Positions 50,452 through 57,867 of a stretch of 64,000 bases of DNA are shown one piece after another. Both the position numbers and the translations under genes were made by a program. Below the pieces are notes generated by a model. It had not been told where the DNA came from. It did no database searches and worked only from the letters and a program-made list of their open reading frames with translations. The DNA comes from Mesorhizobium sp. 1M-11 (GTDB lineage: Bacteria; Pseudomonadota; Alphaproteobacteria; Rhizobiales; Rhizobiaceae). The first letter of the stretch is position 1, and every line of letters begins with the position of its first letter. Where the stretch lies: assembly GCF_001303895.1 (NCBI RefSeq), contig NZ_LJSD01000051.1, positions 62,001 through 126,000 on the forward strand. Reading direction: 5' to 3'.

Positions 50452-51318
50452 ATGCGATACGTGCAGTTGCGGGCCTTCCACTATGTAGCCGTCTGCGGCG
50501 GCTTCTCGCGCGCCGCCGAGACCCTGTTCCTGACCCAGCCGGCGATTTCCGACCAGGTGCGCAAGCTGGAGGAAGAGTATGACGTGCTGCTCTTCAACCG
50601 CCACAAGAAGCAGGTGACGCTGACCGCTCAGGGGGAAAGACTGCTCGAAATGACGCACCGCATGTTCGACAACGAGCAGCAGGCCAGCGACCTGCTTTCG
50701 GAGTCGCGCGCGCTGCGCGCCGGCACGCTGCGCATCATCGCGGATGCCGCGCACCACCTGCTGCACGTGCTGGCGGCCTTCCGGGCGAAATATCCGGGCG
50801 TGCAGGTGTCGCTGCGCGCCGGCAACACCGAAACGGTGATCGCCGGGCTCTACGCCTATGAGGCGGATATGGGCGTGCTGGGCGAGATCCCGGAAAGCTC
50901 CGACTTCCAGATCCTGAAGCTCAATTCATCGCCGATCATCGCCTTCGTCGCCCACAACCACCCGCTGGCCAGCGCCAAGCGGCTGTCCCTGGCCGACATC
51001 GTCACGCACCCGCTGGTGCTGCGCGAACGCGGCTCGAAAACCCGCTTCAAGCTGGAGGCCATGGCCGCCGAGATGCGCGTCGACATCAAACCCGCGATCG
51101 AGGCCGAAGGCCGCGAGGCGGTGCGCGAGATCGTGGCCTCCGGCGCCGGCGTCGGCTTCGTCACCCGCGCCGAGTTCGGCTATGACGGCAGGCTCAAGCC
51201 GATCCAGATCGACGCGCCCGAAGTGCTGATGGACGAAGCCCTGATCTGCCTGCGCGAACGTTCCAGCGGCAAGCTGGTCAAGGCGTTCTGGGACCTGGCG
51301 ATGAGCTTGCCGAGTTGA
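50452..51318 (+). CDS. LysR-family regulator, probably of phosphonate genes
   Basis: A 288-residue LysR regulator. The winged helix is at residues about 3-60 (YVQLRAFHYVAVCGGFSRAA and LTQPAISDQVRKLEEEYDVL); a co-inducer domain follows. The start may be ATG 50452 or ATG 50443. It is divergent from the Na/Pi gene. LysR regulators control phnW-type operons in several proteobacteria, so 2-aminoethylphosphonate is a plausible signal. Two broken pieces of the same gene family lie 1.1 and 2.2 kb downstream. Confidence 0.85.
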   Translation: MRYVQLRAFHYVAVCGGFSRAAETLFLTQPAISDQVRKLEEEYDVLLFNRHKKQVTLTAQGERLLEMTHRMFDNEQQASDLLSESRALRAGTLRIIADAAHHLLHVLAAFRAKYPGVQVSLRAGNTETVIAGLYAYEADMGVLGEIPESSDFQILKLNSSPIIAFVAHNHPLASAKRLSLADIVTHPLVLRERGSKTRFKLEAMAAEMRVDIKPAIEAEGREAVREIVASGAGVGFVTRAEFGYDGRLKPIQIDAPEVLMDEALICLRERSSGKLVKAFWDLAMSLPS

Positions 51319-51424
51319 GGGACTTGGCGCGCCTTTGCCGGCTTAAGAACAGCAAGCCTCCAGCTGCATTCCCTTGGAGGAGAGAGCGGAATGAGCGGCG
51401 CGCGGCAAGGTGGAGGAGAGTGGC

Positions 51425-51598
51425 ATGAGTTTCCCGCTCTTCCTTGTGGTTTTCACGACCGCGATCTCCTCCGCCGCCATCGCGATCATGGGCAGAATGC
51501 CTTTCCCTCCGCTTCTGATATGGGTGGGCCGGATGATTGTGATCCTGGTCGCTGGCGCAACGATCTACGCCGGGTTGCAAGCGCAGTCGGGACAGTGA
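51425..51598 (+). CDS. Small membrane protein
   Basis: A 57-residue hydrophobic protein with two predicted membrane helices: FPLFLVVFTTAISSAAIAIM and LLIWVGRMIVILVAGATIYA. ATG at 51425 has GGAGGAGAGTGGC at good spacing. No family is recognised. A longer overlapping frame that starts at 51391 also has a good ribosome site, but its product looks like a shadow (many Arg, His, Pro, no hydrophobic pattern). Confidence 0.55.
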   Translation: MSFPLFLVVFTTAISSAAIAIMGRMPFPPLLIWVGRMIVILVAGATIYAGLQAQSGQ

Positions 51599-51803
51599 GA
51601 CCAGAGGCACGAGGATGCGGGACATGCAGCAGGTGTCGCGTGCGGCAAGGCGGCGGAACGCGGCATAAAGTTCCCTCCGCCCGAACGTGCTTTCGTCTGC
51701 CTGGCTTTGCCGGTATGGGTGGACCTCGCTCGTCCCATCGCCCTTTCGACACACCCGTGACGTCCGGCTGATCTACAGAACCAGGAGCGGCGGACGGACG
51801 AGG

Positions 51804-52184
51804 TTAGCTGTCGTCTGGATTGTCGACTGCGCAGCCTACGCCGTTGCACCCCTGGTAGTTGCCTTGGGTGTCAAAGTTTGGATTGCCGTCCCTGTCGTAG
51901 CTTGGGCGGGTGTCGATGGCGTCGTCATTGTTGCGGCGGGCGGCCTTGCGGTCTTTCTCGCGTTGTTCCCGGTCGTGGAGACGGTCGAGATATCTCTGGT
52001 CGTCTTCATCGCGTTGAGCGTTTTGTTTCATCATGCAGTTCGCGAAGGCGTCAGTCCCCGGCTCGAAGCCAAAGGAAGAGCACTTGTTCTGATCCGCCGC
52101 GCGTTGATCTTCTGCGCTGACGCAACCTGCTGCGGCCAATGGGAGAAGCGCGAGCAGTAGATATCTCGCCTTGAATGCTGGCAT
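51804..52184 (-). CDS. Lipoprotein of unknown function
   Basis: A 126-residue protein with a signal peptide ending in a lipobox (LPLAAAGC, Cys about residue 21). The mature part is hydrophilic with a charged coiled stretch (RYLDRLHDREQREKDRKAAR) and four more cysteines (NKCSSFG, NCMMK, GCNGVGC). I chose ATG 52184, which has AGGA at 8 nt; ATG 52190 is also possible. Function unknown. It is the left-most gene of the eroded region. Confidence 0.7.
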   Translation of the reverse strand: MPAFKARYLLLALLPLAAAGCVSAEDQRAADQNKCSSFGFEPGTDAFANCMMKQNAQRDEDDQRYLDRLHDREQREKDRKAARRNNDDAIDTRPSYDRDGNPNFDTQGNYQGCNGVGCAVDNPDDS

Positions 52185-52423
52185 CGTCATGTTCCTGGTT
52201 GTTGCTTGAACGCCGCGTTCAGTGCTGGATCGGCTCTCTTGAAATCAGCAACAGGGTCGGAGCCCTGCAATGCAGCGCAGAAGGTTAAAGAAAGTGCTGT
52301 TGTAGAAAAAAGTACATATCGCTTGAATTATCCATCAACCGAGCAATGCGAATACTAGCCGCCATTATACGAAGGATTCAATCGGCTGTCGGTATTTACC
52401 GTTAGCGTAAGGTTGACGGTTGC

Positions 52424-52497
52424 CTGCGGGAGGCGTCGGCTTCGTCACCCGGGCCAAGTTCGGCTATGACGGCAGGCTTAAGCCGATCCAGATCGCT
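52424..52497 (+). pseudogene. Fragment of LysR gene (copy 1)
   Basis: About 74 nt nearly identical to the 3' part of the LysR gene at 51142-51211, coding GVGFVTRAKFGYDGRLKPIQ in the same orientation. It starts and stops abruptly and runs straight into the tail of another small gene. The rest of the 385-nt gap to the left (52185-52423) holds nothing I can name. Confidence 0.75.
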
Positions 52498-52573
52498 GAA
52501 AAGAACCGAGGAAAAGGCTAAGCTGGAGGCAGCCATCGCCGCACGCGAGGCCAGGAAGCGGAAGGTCGCGTGA
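52496..52573 (+). pseudogene. Tail of a small basic protein gene
   Basis: The reading LKRTEEKAKLEAA...ARKRKVA, ending at the TGA 52571-52573, matches the C-terminal half of the 59-residue protein at 55070-55249 (LKRAKEEAKLAAAVEARLAR). No start is present, because a LysR fragment is fused in front. Its stop overlaps the GTG start of the next gene (GTGA). Confidence 0.6.
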
Positions 52574-52818
52574 TCGCCATGGACACTATTGAGGCCCACA
52601 AGCACAGCATCTGCCATCGACAGGAGATCGAAGCCAGCCAAAAATGCGGCTGCTTCTACTGTATGGAGATATACGGCCCTGACGCTATCACCGAGTGGGT
52701 TGATGGTGCCAATACTGCACTTTGCCCGAAGTGCAGTATCGATTCAGTCATCGGCGATGCGTCCGGGTATCCGATAGATACCGATTTCTTGAAGCGGATG
52801 AACCAACATTGGTTTTGA
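52570..52818 (+). CDS. Small zinc-binding cytoplasmic protein
   Basis: An 82-residue protein with two Cys pairs likely to bind zinc, CGCFYC and CPKC, and a conserved end (IDSVIGDASGYPIDTDFLKR, then HWF). This pattern is known from an uncharacterised family of short cytoplasmic proteins in proteobacteria. The start is GTG 52570 or ATG 52579. The gene looks intact although its upstream neighbour is broken. Role unknown. Confidence 0.75.
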   Translation: MIAMDTIEAHKHSICHRQEIEASQKCGCFYCMEIYGPDAITEWVDGANTALCPKCSIDSVIGDASGYPIDTDFLKRMNQHWF

Positions 52819-52905
52819 TCCCTACGGGTCAAAACGGCCACCCAAGGCAAGAGAGTTTCCTTCCACTTCCTTTCAACTATAGTCGCTGGTTGATAGGAGA
52901 TTCCG

Positions 52906-53103
52906 ATGGTCCTTTTCTGGTTTGATCAGCAAGAACGCCTGAAAACGGCAAAGGGCAAGGAACTGCTCTCCTCAGACCGGAGAGGAGAGATCGCGCCCAC
53001 CAACGTCGCCGCAGCGCCAAAGCCTGTTGAGGGCAAGATCGCAGTCAGGATTGGATCTGACGGCAGGCCGGTGGTTGTCATCAAGGACGGACCTGCAAGC
53101 TGA
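52906..53103 (+). CDS. Hypothetical 65-residue protein
   Basis: A short ORF starting MVLFWFDQQERLKTAKGKEL and ending VRIGSDGRPVVVIKDGPAS. Hydrophilic, no recognised domain. ATG has a weak GGAGATTCCG-type site. It lies in eroded DNA between known fragments, so it may be a remnant. Confidence 0.35.
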   Translation: MVLFWFDQQERLKTAKGKELLSSDRRGEIAPTNVAAAPKPVEGKIAVRIGSDGRPVVVIKDGPAS

Positions 53104-53266
53104 TAGTGCTTCGTCGTCGATGGCGGCAACGGCATGCGAAGCTCAGGGGCTAACTGGCAGTCGGTGAAAGGCCGGCCCGTTGCAGCAAGCCGTAAGATCC
53201 AACGCCTGTTCGTCACGCTTCGACAGGCAAGCGCAAGAAACAGGCAGCACAGTCGGAGCTATCCAG

Positions 53267-53407
53267 CTATTTCCGCTGGACCATGAACCCACCGGCGGCG
53301 CCAATCGAAATCCCGATGGCGATCCCAAGGGGGAGGTTGTCCATGGCCGTGCCGATGACGGCACCGACGCCGACCCCGATTGCAACGCCAAGTGCCATGG
53401 CGCCCAT
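53267..53407 (-). CDS. Glycine-zipper membrane peptide
   Basis: A 46-residue product, MGAMALGVAIGVGVGAVIGT then AMDNLPLGIAIGISIGAAGG and FMVQRK. Two hydrophobic stretches with small residues every fourth position form a glycine zipper. Short proteins of this kind are frequent in Rhizobiales. In the neighbouring frame a hydrophilic lead-in (MVSNEDGRH) ends near the start, so the original gene may have been longer and frameshifted here. Confidence 0.5.
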   Translation of the reverse strand: MGAMALGVAIGVGVGAVIGTAMDNLPLGIAIGISIGAAGGFMVQRK

Positions 53408-53484
53408 CTTCGTTGGACACCATGTCCTTTTTGCGGGCAAGGCTTCCAATAATAGAATGGCGAACCTCGTCTCGCGGCAGCGCT

Positions 53485-53640
53485 GGCGGCTCGGGCCACT
53501 GAAATGCGCGTCGATCTGATCCAACGATCGAAGCCGAAGGGCGCCGGGCCGTGCGCGAGATCGTGGCCTCAAGCGCCAGCGTCGGTTTCTTCGCCCGGGC
53601 CGAGTTCGGCTCTGATGGCCGGCTGGTGTCGCTAAGCGAC
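53485..53640 (+). pseudogene. Fragment of LysR gene (copy 2)
   Basis: About 150 nt homologous to 51060-51200 of the intact LysR gene, coding EAEGRRAVREIVASSASVGF then FARAEFGSDGRL. It is more diverged than copy 1 and has an apparent small deletion near 53515 (DLIQRSKPK against DIKPAIEAE). It lies directly downstream of the glycine-zipper gene on the other strand. Confidence 0.75.
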
Positions 53641-53655
53641 AACAAGGACAATGCC

Positions 53656-54099
53656 TCAGCCGCCGAGTGGCGGACCGGTGAAACGCAGGCCGCGGCGCGC
53701 GGCTGAAGCGGCGATCTGGTCCATGTCCTGCGGAATGCGGAAACGGCCCTTTGCCATATCCGCGAAGAAGGCCTCGAACCCGCCGGGGCTTAGTATGACG
53801 AAATGGCGGCAGGGTTCGTCGCCGAGGACACGGAAGGTGTGCTCGCGACCGCGCGACATGAAAGCGGTCTCGCCCGCCTTCTTCGTGAAGCTCTGCCCTT
53901 CCAGCCAGAATTCGCACGCGCCGCTCATCAGGATGAAGGTCTCGTCCTCGCGTTCATGCACATGGCGGGGAGGTCCGCTCCCGGCGGGACTGAGACTGTC
54001 GACAATGGAGACGGCACCTGCCGTTTCGGAAACGGGCAGGATCACCCTGTACCGAACGCCAAGCCATTCCATGACATCAGGGCCGGAAAGCTCCTGCAT
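53656..54099 (-). CDS. Cupin protein (quercetinase-like)
   Basis: A 147-residue single cupin. Motif 1 is PPRHVHEREDETFILMSGAC, with the His-x-His and Glu ligands; motif 2 is GETAFMSRGREHTFRVLGDE. The C-terminal helix is GGFEAFFADMAKGRFRIPQD. ATG at 54099 has GAGGGGGCATCG. Proteins of this type include monodomain dioxygenases and sugar or flavonoid binders; the substrate is unknown. The gene looks intact. Confidence 0.8.
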   Translation of the reverse strand: MQELSGPDVMEWLGVRYRVILPVSETAGAVSIVDSLSPAGSGPPRHVHEREDETFILMSGACEFWLEGQSFTKKAGETAFMSRGREHTFRVLGDEPCRHFVILSPGGFEAFFADMAKGRFRIPQDMDQIAASAARRGLRFTGPPLGG

Positions 54100-54280
54100 C
54101 GATGCCCCCTCGCTTCGCCCGAGTGCTCTCAGCAAACCACACACGGGGCGGGCCGACAAGCAAGACTCCGGGTGTTTGCGTGGATGCGTCAAACGATGCA
54201 TCCAGCCAATTGCATCAAGCCTCCTGCGGACGAACGCCGGGCAAAGAAACACCAGAAGTAGAAAGGCGTCCGGCGGCCTG

Positions 54281-54445
54281 TCAGAAACGAGTGCCGAGGT
54301 GGATCCTGTTCAACATCGCGCATGCTGCTTCGGCGCGAAACAGGGACAGGTTGACCAGCTTGCGTCCGTCCAGCTCTGCCGCCTGGTCGAGAGCGTTGTC
54401 CCAGACTTTCCAGGTGCCGGCAGGCTCCTGAATGCATTCATACCG
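54281..54445 (-). pseudogene. Duplicate of a short conserved protein, start lost
   Basis: Codes RYECIQEPAGTWKVWDNALD then QAAELDGRKLVNLSLFRAEA and so on, closely matching the gene at 58859-59035. The DNA similarity runs beyond both ends (about 54260-54510 against 58840-59095). No good start codon is found near the conserved part, so this copy may be inactive. Function unknown. Confidence 0.55.
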
Positions 54446-54603
54446 GGATCGGCTGGCCGAGCCTCGCTGTCCAAGCTTCCCAGTTTTGCGTTGAAGCGGG
54501 CGCAACAGTACAACTCGCCTTGTCGACAGAGGCTCCGCCGGCGCTGCTCGCATTTGTTCGGATGATGGAGGCGGCGGAGTGCCCCCTTGATCCGCGTTAC
54601 AGA

Positions 54604-54885
54604 TCAAGCGGACAACCATTCCTCGGCAGCCTTTGCCGCTGCAAGTTCCAGCGCTTCAGGGGCAAGGATGCCCGCTCTCCTGGCGAAGGCTTCAAACGAA
54701 ATCCGGGCCACGGACACACTGCCGCCGTTGAGAGCCGCGCCAACCGCGGCAAAAGCCTGGGCGTGGGTAGGGCTTCGCGAACCGACCCATTCGTTGAGAA
54801 TTTCATAGGCCTCTTCGACGGATTCCACATCCATGGGAAATCCAAGACCGACAAAAATGGAAACAGGCTTCGCGAAAGGCTTCAT
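54604..54885 (-). CDS. DUF982 protein
   Basis: A 93-residue protein of the Rhizobiales DUF982 family: VESVEEAYEILNEWVGSRSP, THAQAFAAVGAALNGG and SFEAFARRAGIL. ATG at 54885 follows AGGTAGCCCC. Function unknown; these genes are present in many copies in Mesorhizobium and relatives. Another member is at 63659-63913. Confidence 0.75.
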   Translation of the reverse strand: MKPFAKPVSIFVGLGFPMDVESVEEAYEILNEWVGSRSPTHAQAFAAVGAALNGGSVSVARISFEAFARRAGILAPEALELAAAKAAEEWLSA

Positions 54886-55069
54886 GGGGCTACCTCGTTT
54901 CTGAGCGATACCGAGATTATCCGGCTTGCCGAGAACGAGCGATCCAACACTTCGTTGCAGGAATGTCATCCCTTCGGAGGAAGGGCATGAACGCGCACTT
55001 CCGCAACTCGCTTTGCCGGCAAAGGCTTCGCCGGTACAGCTCGCCCGTTTGGGTGATGGAGGCGGCAGA

Positions 55070-55249
55070 ATGAATTCAGGCCGGGTTTCGTCCCGTCTTC
55101 GACGCGCGTCCGTGAAGTTCGGCGGATGTACAAAATTCGAGCCCTTGACCCGGCGCCGGTCGCATCTCAAGCGTGCCAAGGAAGAGGCGAAGTTGGCGGC
55201 CGCCGTTGAGGCTCGGCTCGCCAGGAAGAGGGAGAAGCAGGCGTCTTAG
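55070..55249 (+). CDS. Small basic protein
   Basis: A 59-residue Arg/Lys-rich protein: MNSGRVSSRLRRASVKFGGC at the start, then a helical tail LKRAKEEAKLAAAVEARLAR and KREKQAS. ATG at 55070 has GGAGGCGGCAGA. Its tail is duplicated at 52496-52573, and its upstream region (55005-55080) resembles 54495-54575. Function unknown; it could bind nucleic acid. Confidence 0.5.
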   Translation: MNSGRVSSRLRRASVKFGGCTKFEPLTRRRSHLKRAKEEAKLAAAVEARLARKREKQAS

Positions 55250-55264
55250 AAATCGCTCGATCGC

Positions 55265-55522
55265 TTACTTTGGCCAAAGCCAATGGAAAAGAAGGATGAG
55301 CCCGCCAAGAACGAAGGGCAGCGCAATACGCTGTTCCATCGGTAGTCGTCCGCTTTCAACATCGTGGCGCTTTCGCTGTTCTTCCAATCCATCGAAGACG
55401 TGAGTTAGAGGGCGATCTCGAAAGTGGACAGCATCCGCGTCGGGCCTCGGAGCATGTCTTGCCCTGGTCTCGACAATGCGATCTTCGAGCTTTTGTAGTT
55501 GTGCTCTTGGTTCGTCGCTCAT
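55265..55522 (-). CDS. Small C-tail-anchored hypothetical protein
   Basis: An 85-residue protein with a charged N-terminal part (LQKLEDRIVETRARHAPRPD) and one membrane segment at the end (IALPFVLGGLILLFHWLWPK). The start was put at ATG 55522; its ribosome site is weak. Not recognised. Confidence 0.5.
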   Translation of the reverse strand: MSDEPRAQLQKLEDRIVETRARHAPRPDADAVHFRDRPLTHVFDGLEEQRKRHDVESGRLPMEQRIALPFVLGGLILLFHWLWPK

Positions 55523-55595
55523 GGCGATATGAAAGACACTGGCGGATGCATTGCGCAATAGGCGCGTGATGCGCCAGAAGCAGGCGGCTTAGCGG

Positions 55596-56075
55596 CTACT
55601 CGTACGATTGGGGAACTCTTCGGAGAACTCGTAGATCGCTCTCTGTGAAGCACTCGCGGTAAAAATGTTCGTTCTCCGTAAGAGGCAGGGGGTCGCCCCG
55701 CCAGTATGCCCTAGCCCAATCGAAACCAAGCGCCCCCATCGGCTGAACGCGCCGATGGTCCGCTTCCGCCACAGCTGCCTTGGGAATGGTGAGCTCGACT
55801 TCGTACAGATTGTAGAAGTGAAGCTTCTGTATGTTGGCATATGTGTCAGCTTGTTCCTTCGTATTGAAGAAGAAAGCCGAGCTAAGGCGCGACGGCGATT
55901 CGGCACACTCAGTCGAGCGGATGTGCTCCAGTACGCTTTCAATCAAGCCTTGCCCATGTCCCATGCCAGCTGTCGTTAGGATACGACCATAATTCCCAGA
56001 TCGGAGAATCGACCCCTCCGAGAAATGCCTGCGACCAATGAAACGCCAATGCCCCTTCTCCCCAATCCCCGTCAT
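55596..56075 (-). CDS. Hypothetical protein, first of the repeat-linked set
   Basis: A 159-residue protein with the stretches SEGSILRSGNYGRILTTAGM, SPSRLSSAFFFNTKEQADTY and LYEVELTIPK. This pattern is reminiscent of DUF2441-like proteins, but I am not sure. The first eight residues (MTGIGEKG) are encoded by the repeat at 56051-56108, so the true start may be internal. It is one of five small minus-strand genes separated by related repeats. Confidence 0.5.
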   Translation of the reverse strand: MTGIGEKGHWRFIGRRHFSEGSILRSGNYGRILTTAGMGHGQGLIESVLEHIRSTECAESPSRLSSAFFFNTKEQADTYANIQKLHFYNLYEVELTIPKAAVAEADHRRVQPMGALGFDWARAYWRGDPLPLTENEHFYRECFTESDLRVLRRVPQSYE

Positions 56076-56108
56076 GAGAGCTTCGCCCAGGCGCTAGCGA
56101 AGGGCAGC
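56051..56108. repeat. Cassette-linking repeat, copy 1
   Basis: CTTCTCCCCAATCCCCGTCA, then TGAGAGCTTCGCCCAGGCGC and TAGCGAAGGGCA. It is shared with 56985-57020 and 57505-57545 and lies between the small genes at 55596 and 56094. Confidence 0.7.
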
Positions 56109-56549
56109 CGATGCCCAAGACGAGTAGCGATTGGACTGAGATAGCGCACGAAAGAAACCCGAACTATATCGTTCGTACAAGATGCTAGCCCAATCGCAGA
56201 TCAGCCGCTCTGACGGCGAAACTGATCTCCTGTAGTCAAACGTTTTGCGGATGCCACCTTCGGCAAGCTCTTGCTCAGCATGTGTATATTTGGGGCTCCC
56301 ATCAGAGAACCGAACGTACATATAAGCGAACAACAGCAAGTGGCGTTTCCCCATGGTACGGGCACGACAATCAATTGCGGTCACCGCATCCTGAACGACA
56401 TCGAAATCACACGAGCGGATTGCCCTTTCGAGACGAACGAAGTCCAGGAAGAGTCGAGTGTCGGTGATCGTCAGTCGGCCATCATCAAAATTGCTAACGC
56501 CATGCCCTTCGAGCTTTCTTCTCACGTACTTGTATATTGGCTCCGGCAT
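56094..56549 (-). CDS. Hypothetical protein, second of the repeat-linked set
   Basis: A 151-residue, mostly helical, soluble protein: MPEPIYKYVRRKLEGHGVSN, RLFLDFVRLERAIRSCDF and SPSERLICDWASILYERY. ATG at 56549 was chosen by the MPEP start. Its last codons run into the linking repeat. GC content is lower than in neighbouring operons. No family recognised. Confidence 0.5.
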   Translation of the reverse strand: MPEPIYKYVRRKLEGHGVSNFDDGRLTITDTRLFLDFVRLERAIRSCDFDVVQDAVTAIDCRARTMGKRHLLLFAYMYVRFSDGSPKYTHAEQELAEGGIRKTFDYRRSVSPSERLICDWASILYERYSSGFFRALSQSNRYSSWASAALR

Positions 56550-56656
56550 CGGGTTCCGTCTGTTTGAAAACAATCAAAGGTAATCAAACGTGGCTCGCTG
56601 TGGCAAGCGACAGCGCTGCGGTTGCCCGCCGAGCAATCTTCCCGTGCGGTCAGGTG

Positions 56657-56980
56657 TTATTCATCCCAGATTTCGCGCAGACTTCTTCCCAGAGGGATGT
56701 GGTCCGCGAGACTGATCCCGTCCAAGTCAAACTCGATCGCGCGGTCTTTGGCTATGCCCCTGAGATCGATACCGATGACGGTAATGGCATTGAGCAGACA
56801 TTGAAACTCGGTGAGACCCGGTAGTTTCTTGGTTCTCGGCTGCTTTCCGTCTTCAGATAGCACTACTCGCACCGATCTGAAGCCATCCTTCTCCTGGTCA
56901 AACCCGAAGATGGAGAATGTGACGGACACCGTCCCATCTGTGCTTGCGAACTTTTCTTCGACAATGAGCGCGTTTCTCAA
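56657..56980 (-). CDS. Hypothetical protein, third of the repeat-linked set
   Basis: A 107-residue, beta-rich protein (VSVTFSIFGFDQEKDGFRSV, LTEFQCLLNAITVIGIDLRG) that weakly recalls DUF6968-type proteins. The start is a TTG at 56980, directly beside the linking repeat; no ATG in frame is seen. It ends IPLGRSLREIWDE. Function unknown. Confidence 0.45.
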   Translation of the reverse strand: MRNALIVEEKFASTDGTVSVTFSIFGFDQEKDGFRSVRVVLSEDGKQPRTKKLPGLTEFQCLLNAITVIGIDLRGIAKDRAIEFDLDGISLADHIPLGRSLREIWDE

Positions 56981-56984
56981 TGCC

Positions 56985-57020
56985 CATTCTCCCCAATGCC
57001 CGTCATGAGAGCTTCGCTTA
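56985..57020. repeat. Cassette-linking repeat, copy 2
   Basis: CATTCTCCCCAATGCCCGTC then ATGAGAGCTTCGCTTA. It lies between the small genes at 56657 and 57026, in the same orientation as copy 1, and is truncated on its right side. Confidence 0.7.
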
Positions 57021-57025
57021 AATCG

Positions 57026-57487
57026 CTAACCGGGGGAAGTACCGCGTTGGCCAACGTGAATGCGTCGCACTAATCGCCAATACCCGTAGATTAGGAATGC
57101 GCTGAACACCGCCCAGGCCCAAGGGAAGGCAGCGTACCAAAAGAACTCAAATCGGGGCAGAAAATCCACGCTAGAATTCCAACCGGCGTGAAGGAGCGTG
57201 CAGAACGCCAGAGCTGGCCAAACATGTCGCACGACCGCATACAGGACCGAAGTGTAGACGTGGAAGAGGCTAGAGCCGACAACCACTGAGACGCTGCCAA
57301 GCAAAGCTAGAAGCGGCGAGGCCCCCAGCTCAAGAGTATGGGGGTACACGTCGGGCCATTTCATCAGACATTCTGCGGCAAAAAAGACGAAGTAGGACGG
57401 GATCCGAAACCATGTATTCTTGAACAGGGACACGATGCCAAGCTTTATCAGCTCTTCCAAGGCTGCCCAAAAGACGATTTCCGGCAT
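57026..57487 (-). CDS. Miniature PrsW/CPBP-like membrane protein
   Basis: A 153-residue membrane protein with about four helices. Motifs resemble those of PrsW/CPBP intramembrane proteases: ALEELIKLG (EExxK) at residues 9-17, FHVYTS in the middle, and LLHAGWNSS (HxxxN) near residue 105. The size is smaller than usual PrsW. ATG at 57487. It may be an active minimal protease or a fragment. Confidence 0.5.
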   Translation of the reverse strand: MPEIVFWAALEELIKLGIVSLFKNTWFRIPSYFVFFAAECLMKWPDVYPHTLELGASPLLALLGSVSVVVGSSLFHVYTSVLYAVVRHVWPALAFCTLLHAGWNSSVDFLPRFEFFWYAAFPWAWAVFSAFLIYGYWRLVRRIHVGQRGTSPG

Positions 57488-57504
57488 ATGAATCTAATTC
57501 CACC

Positions 57505-57545
57505 CATCCCTATGTGAGAGCTTCGCCCAGGCGCTGGCAAAGGGC
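57505..57545. repeat. Cassette-linking repeat, copy 3
   Basis: CCCATCCCTATGTGAGAGCT then TCGCCCAGGCGCTGGCAAAG. It lies between the small genes at 57026 and 57557. Confidence 0.65.
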
Positions 57546-57556
57546 AAGGAAGAGGA

Positions 57557-57775
57557 TCAGTTCAGCTTCTTAGTCCACGGCAAGTTTTGATACCTTCCGC
57601 CGAACATTCTCAATGCGCCGTAACCCGCCAATGGTAATGAAGCGCCTGCGATGATCGACGCGGCTCCTTTGAGCTCTCCAGCCACAACGCCTGACACCCA
57701 TGCGGCACATGATAAGCAAAAGAGCGCGAGAACTAACAGCCTCAGCCACACTGGGTTTGGTCTGCCGGTCGCCAT
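57557..57775 (-). CDS. Small two-helix membrane protein
   Basis: A 72-residue protein with two hydrophobic helices: VWLRLLVLALFCLSCAAWVS and AASIIAGASLPLAGYGALRM. It begins MATGRPNP and ends in a positively charged tail (LPWTKKLN). Not recognised. First of the repeat-linked minus-strand genes when read in their own direction. Confidence 0.5.
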   Translation of the reverse strand: MATGRPNPVWLRLLVLALFCLSCAAWVSGVVAGELKGAASIIAGASLPLAGYGALRMFGGRYQNLPWTKKLN

Positions 57776-57813
57776 TGCTTCTCCGCAGCGAACATATCGA
57801 AGGGTAAGTCAGA

Positions 57814-57867
57814 TTGACGCTCACTGACAAGCAGCAGCGCTTCGTCACGGAATATCTAGTCCGCTAG
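57814..57867 (+). pseudogene. N-terminal stub like phage terminase small subunit
   Basis: The reading TLTDKQQRFVTEYLV, closed by TAG at 57865-57867, matches the usual opening of phage terminase small subunits (LTxKQxxFVxEYL). Only 17 codons remain. It suggests that a prophage once lay here. Confidence 0.55.

Noticed and set aside
51391..51771. 126-codon frame with a good ribosome site overlapping the small membrane protein gene
   Set aside because: Its product has no hydrophobic or conserved pattern and is rich in Arg, His and Pro, as expected of a wrong frame; the overlapping 57-residue hydrophobic product is more credible.
55596..57775. Integron gene-cassette array
   Set aside because: No GTTRRRY/RYYYAAC core pair could be placed at the linkers, and no integrase gene is present in the window.
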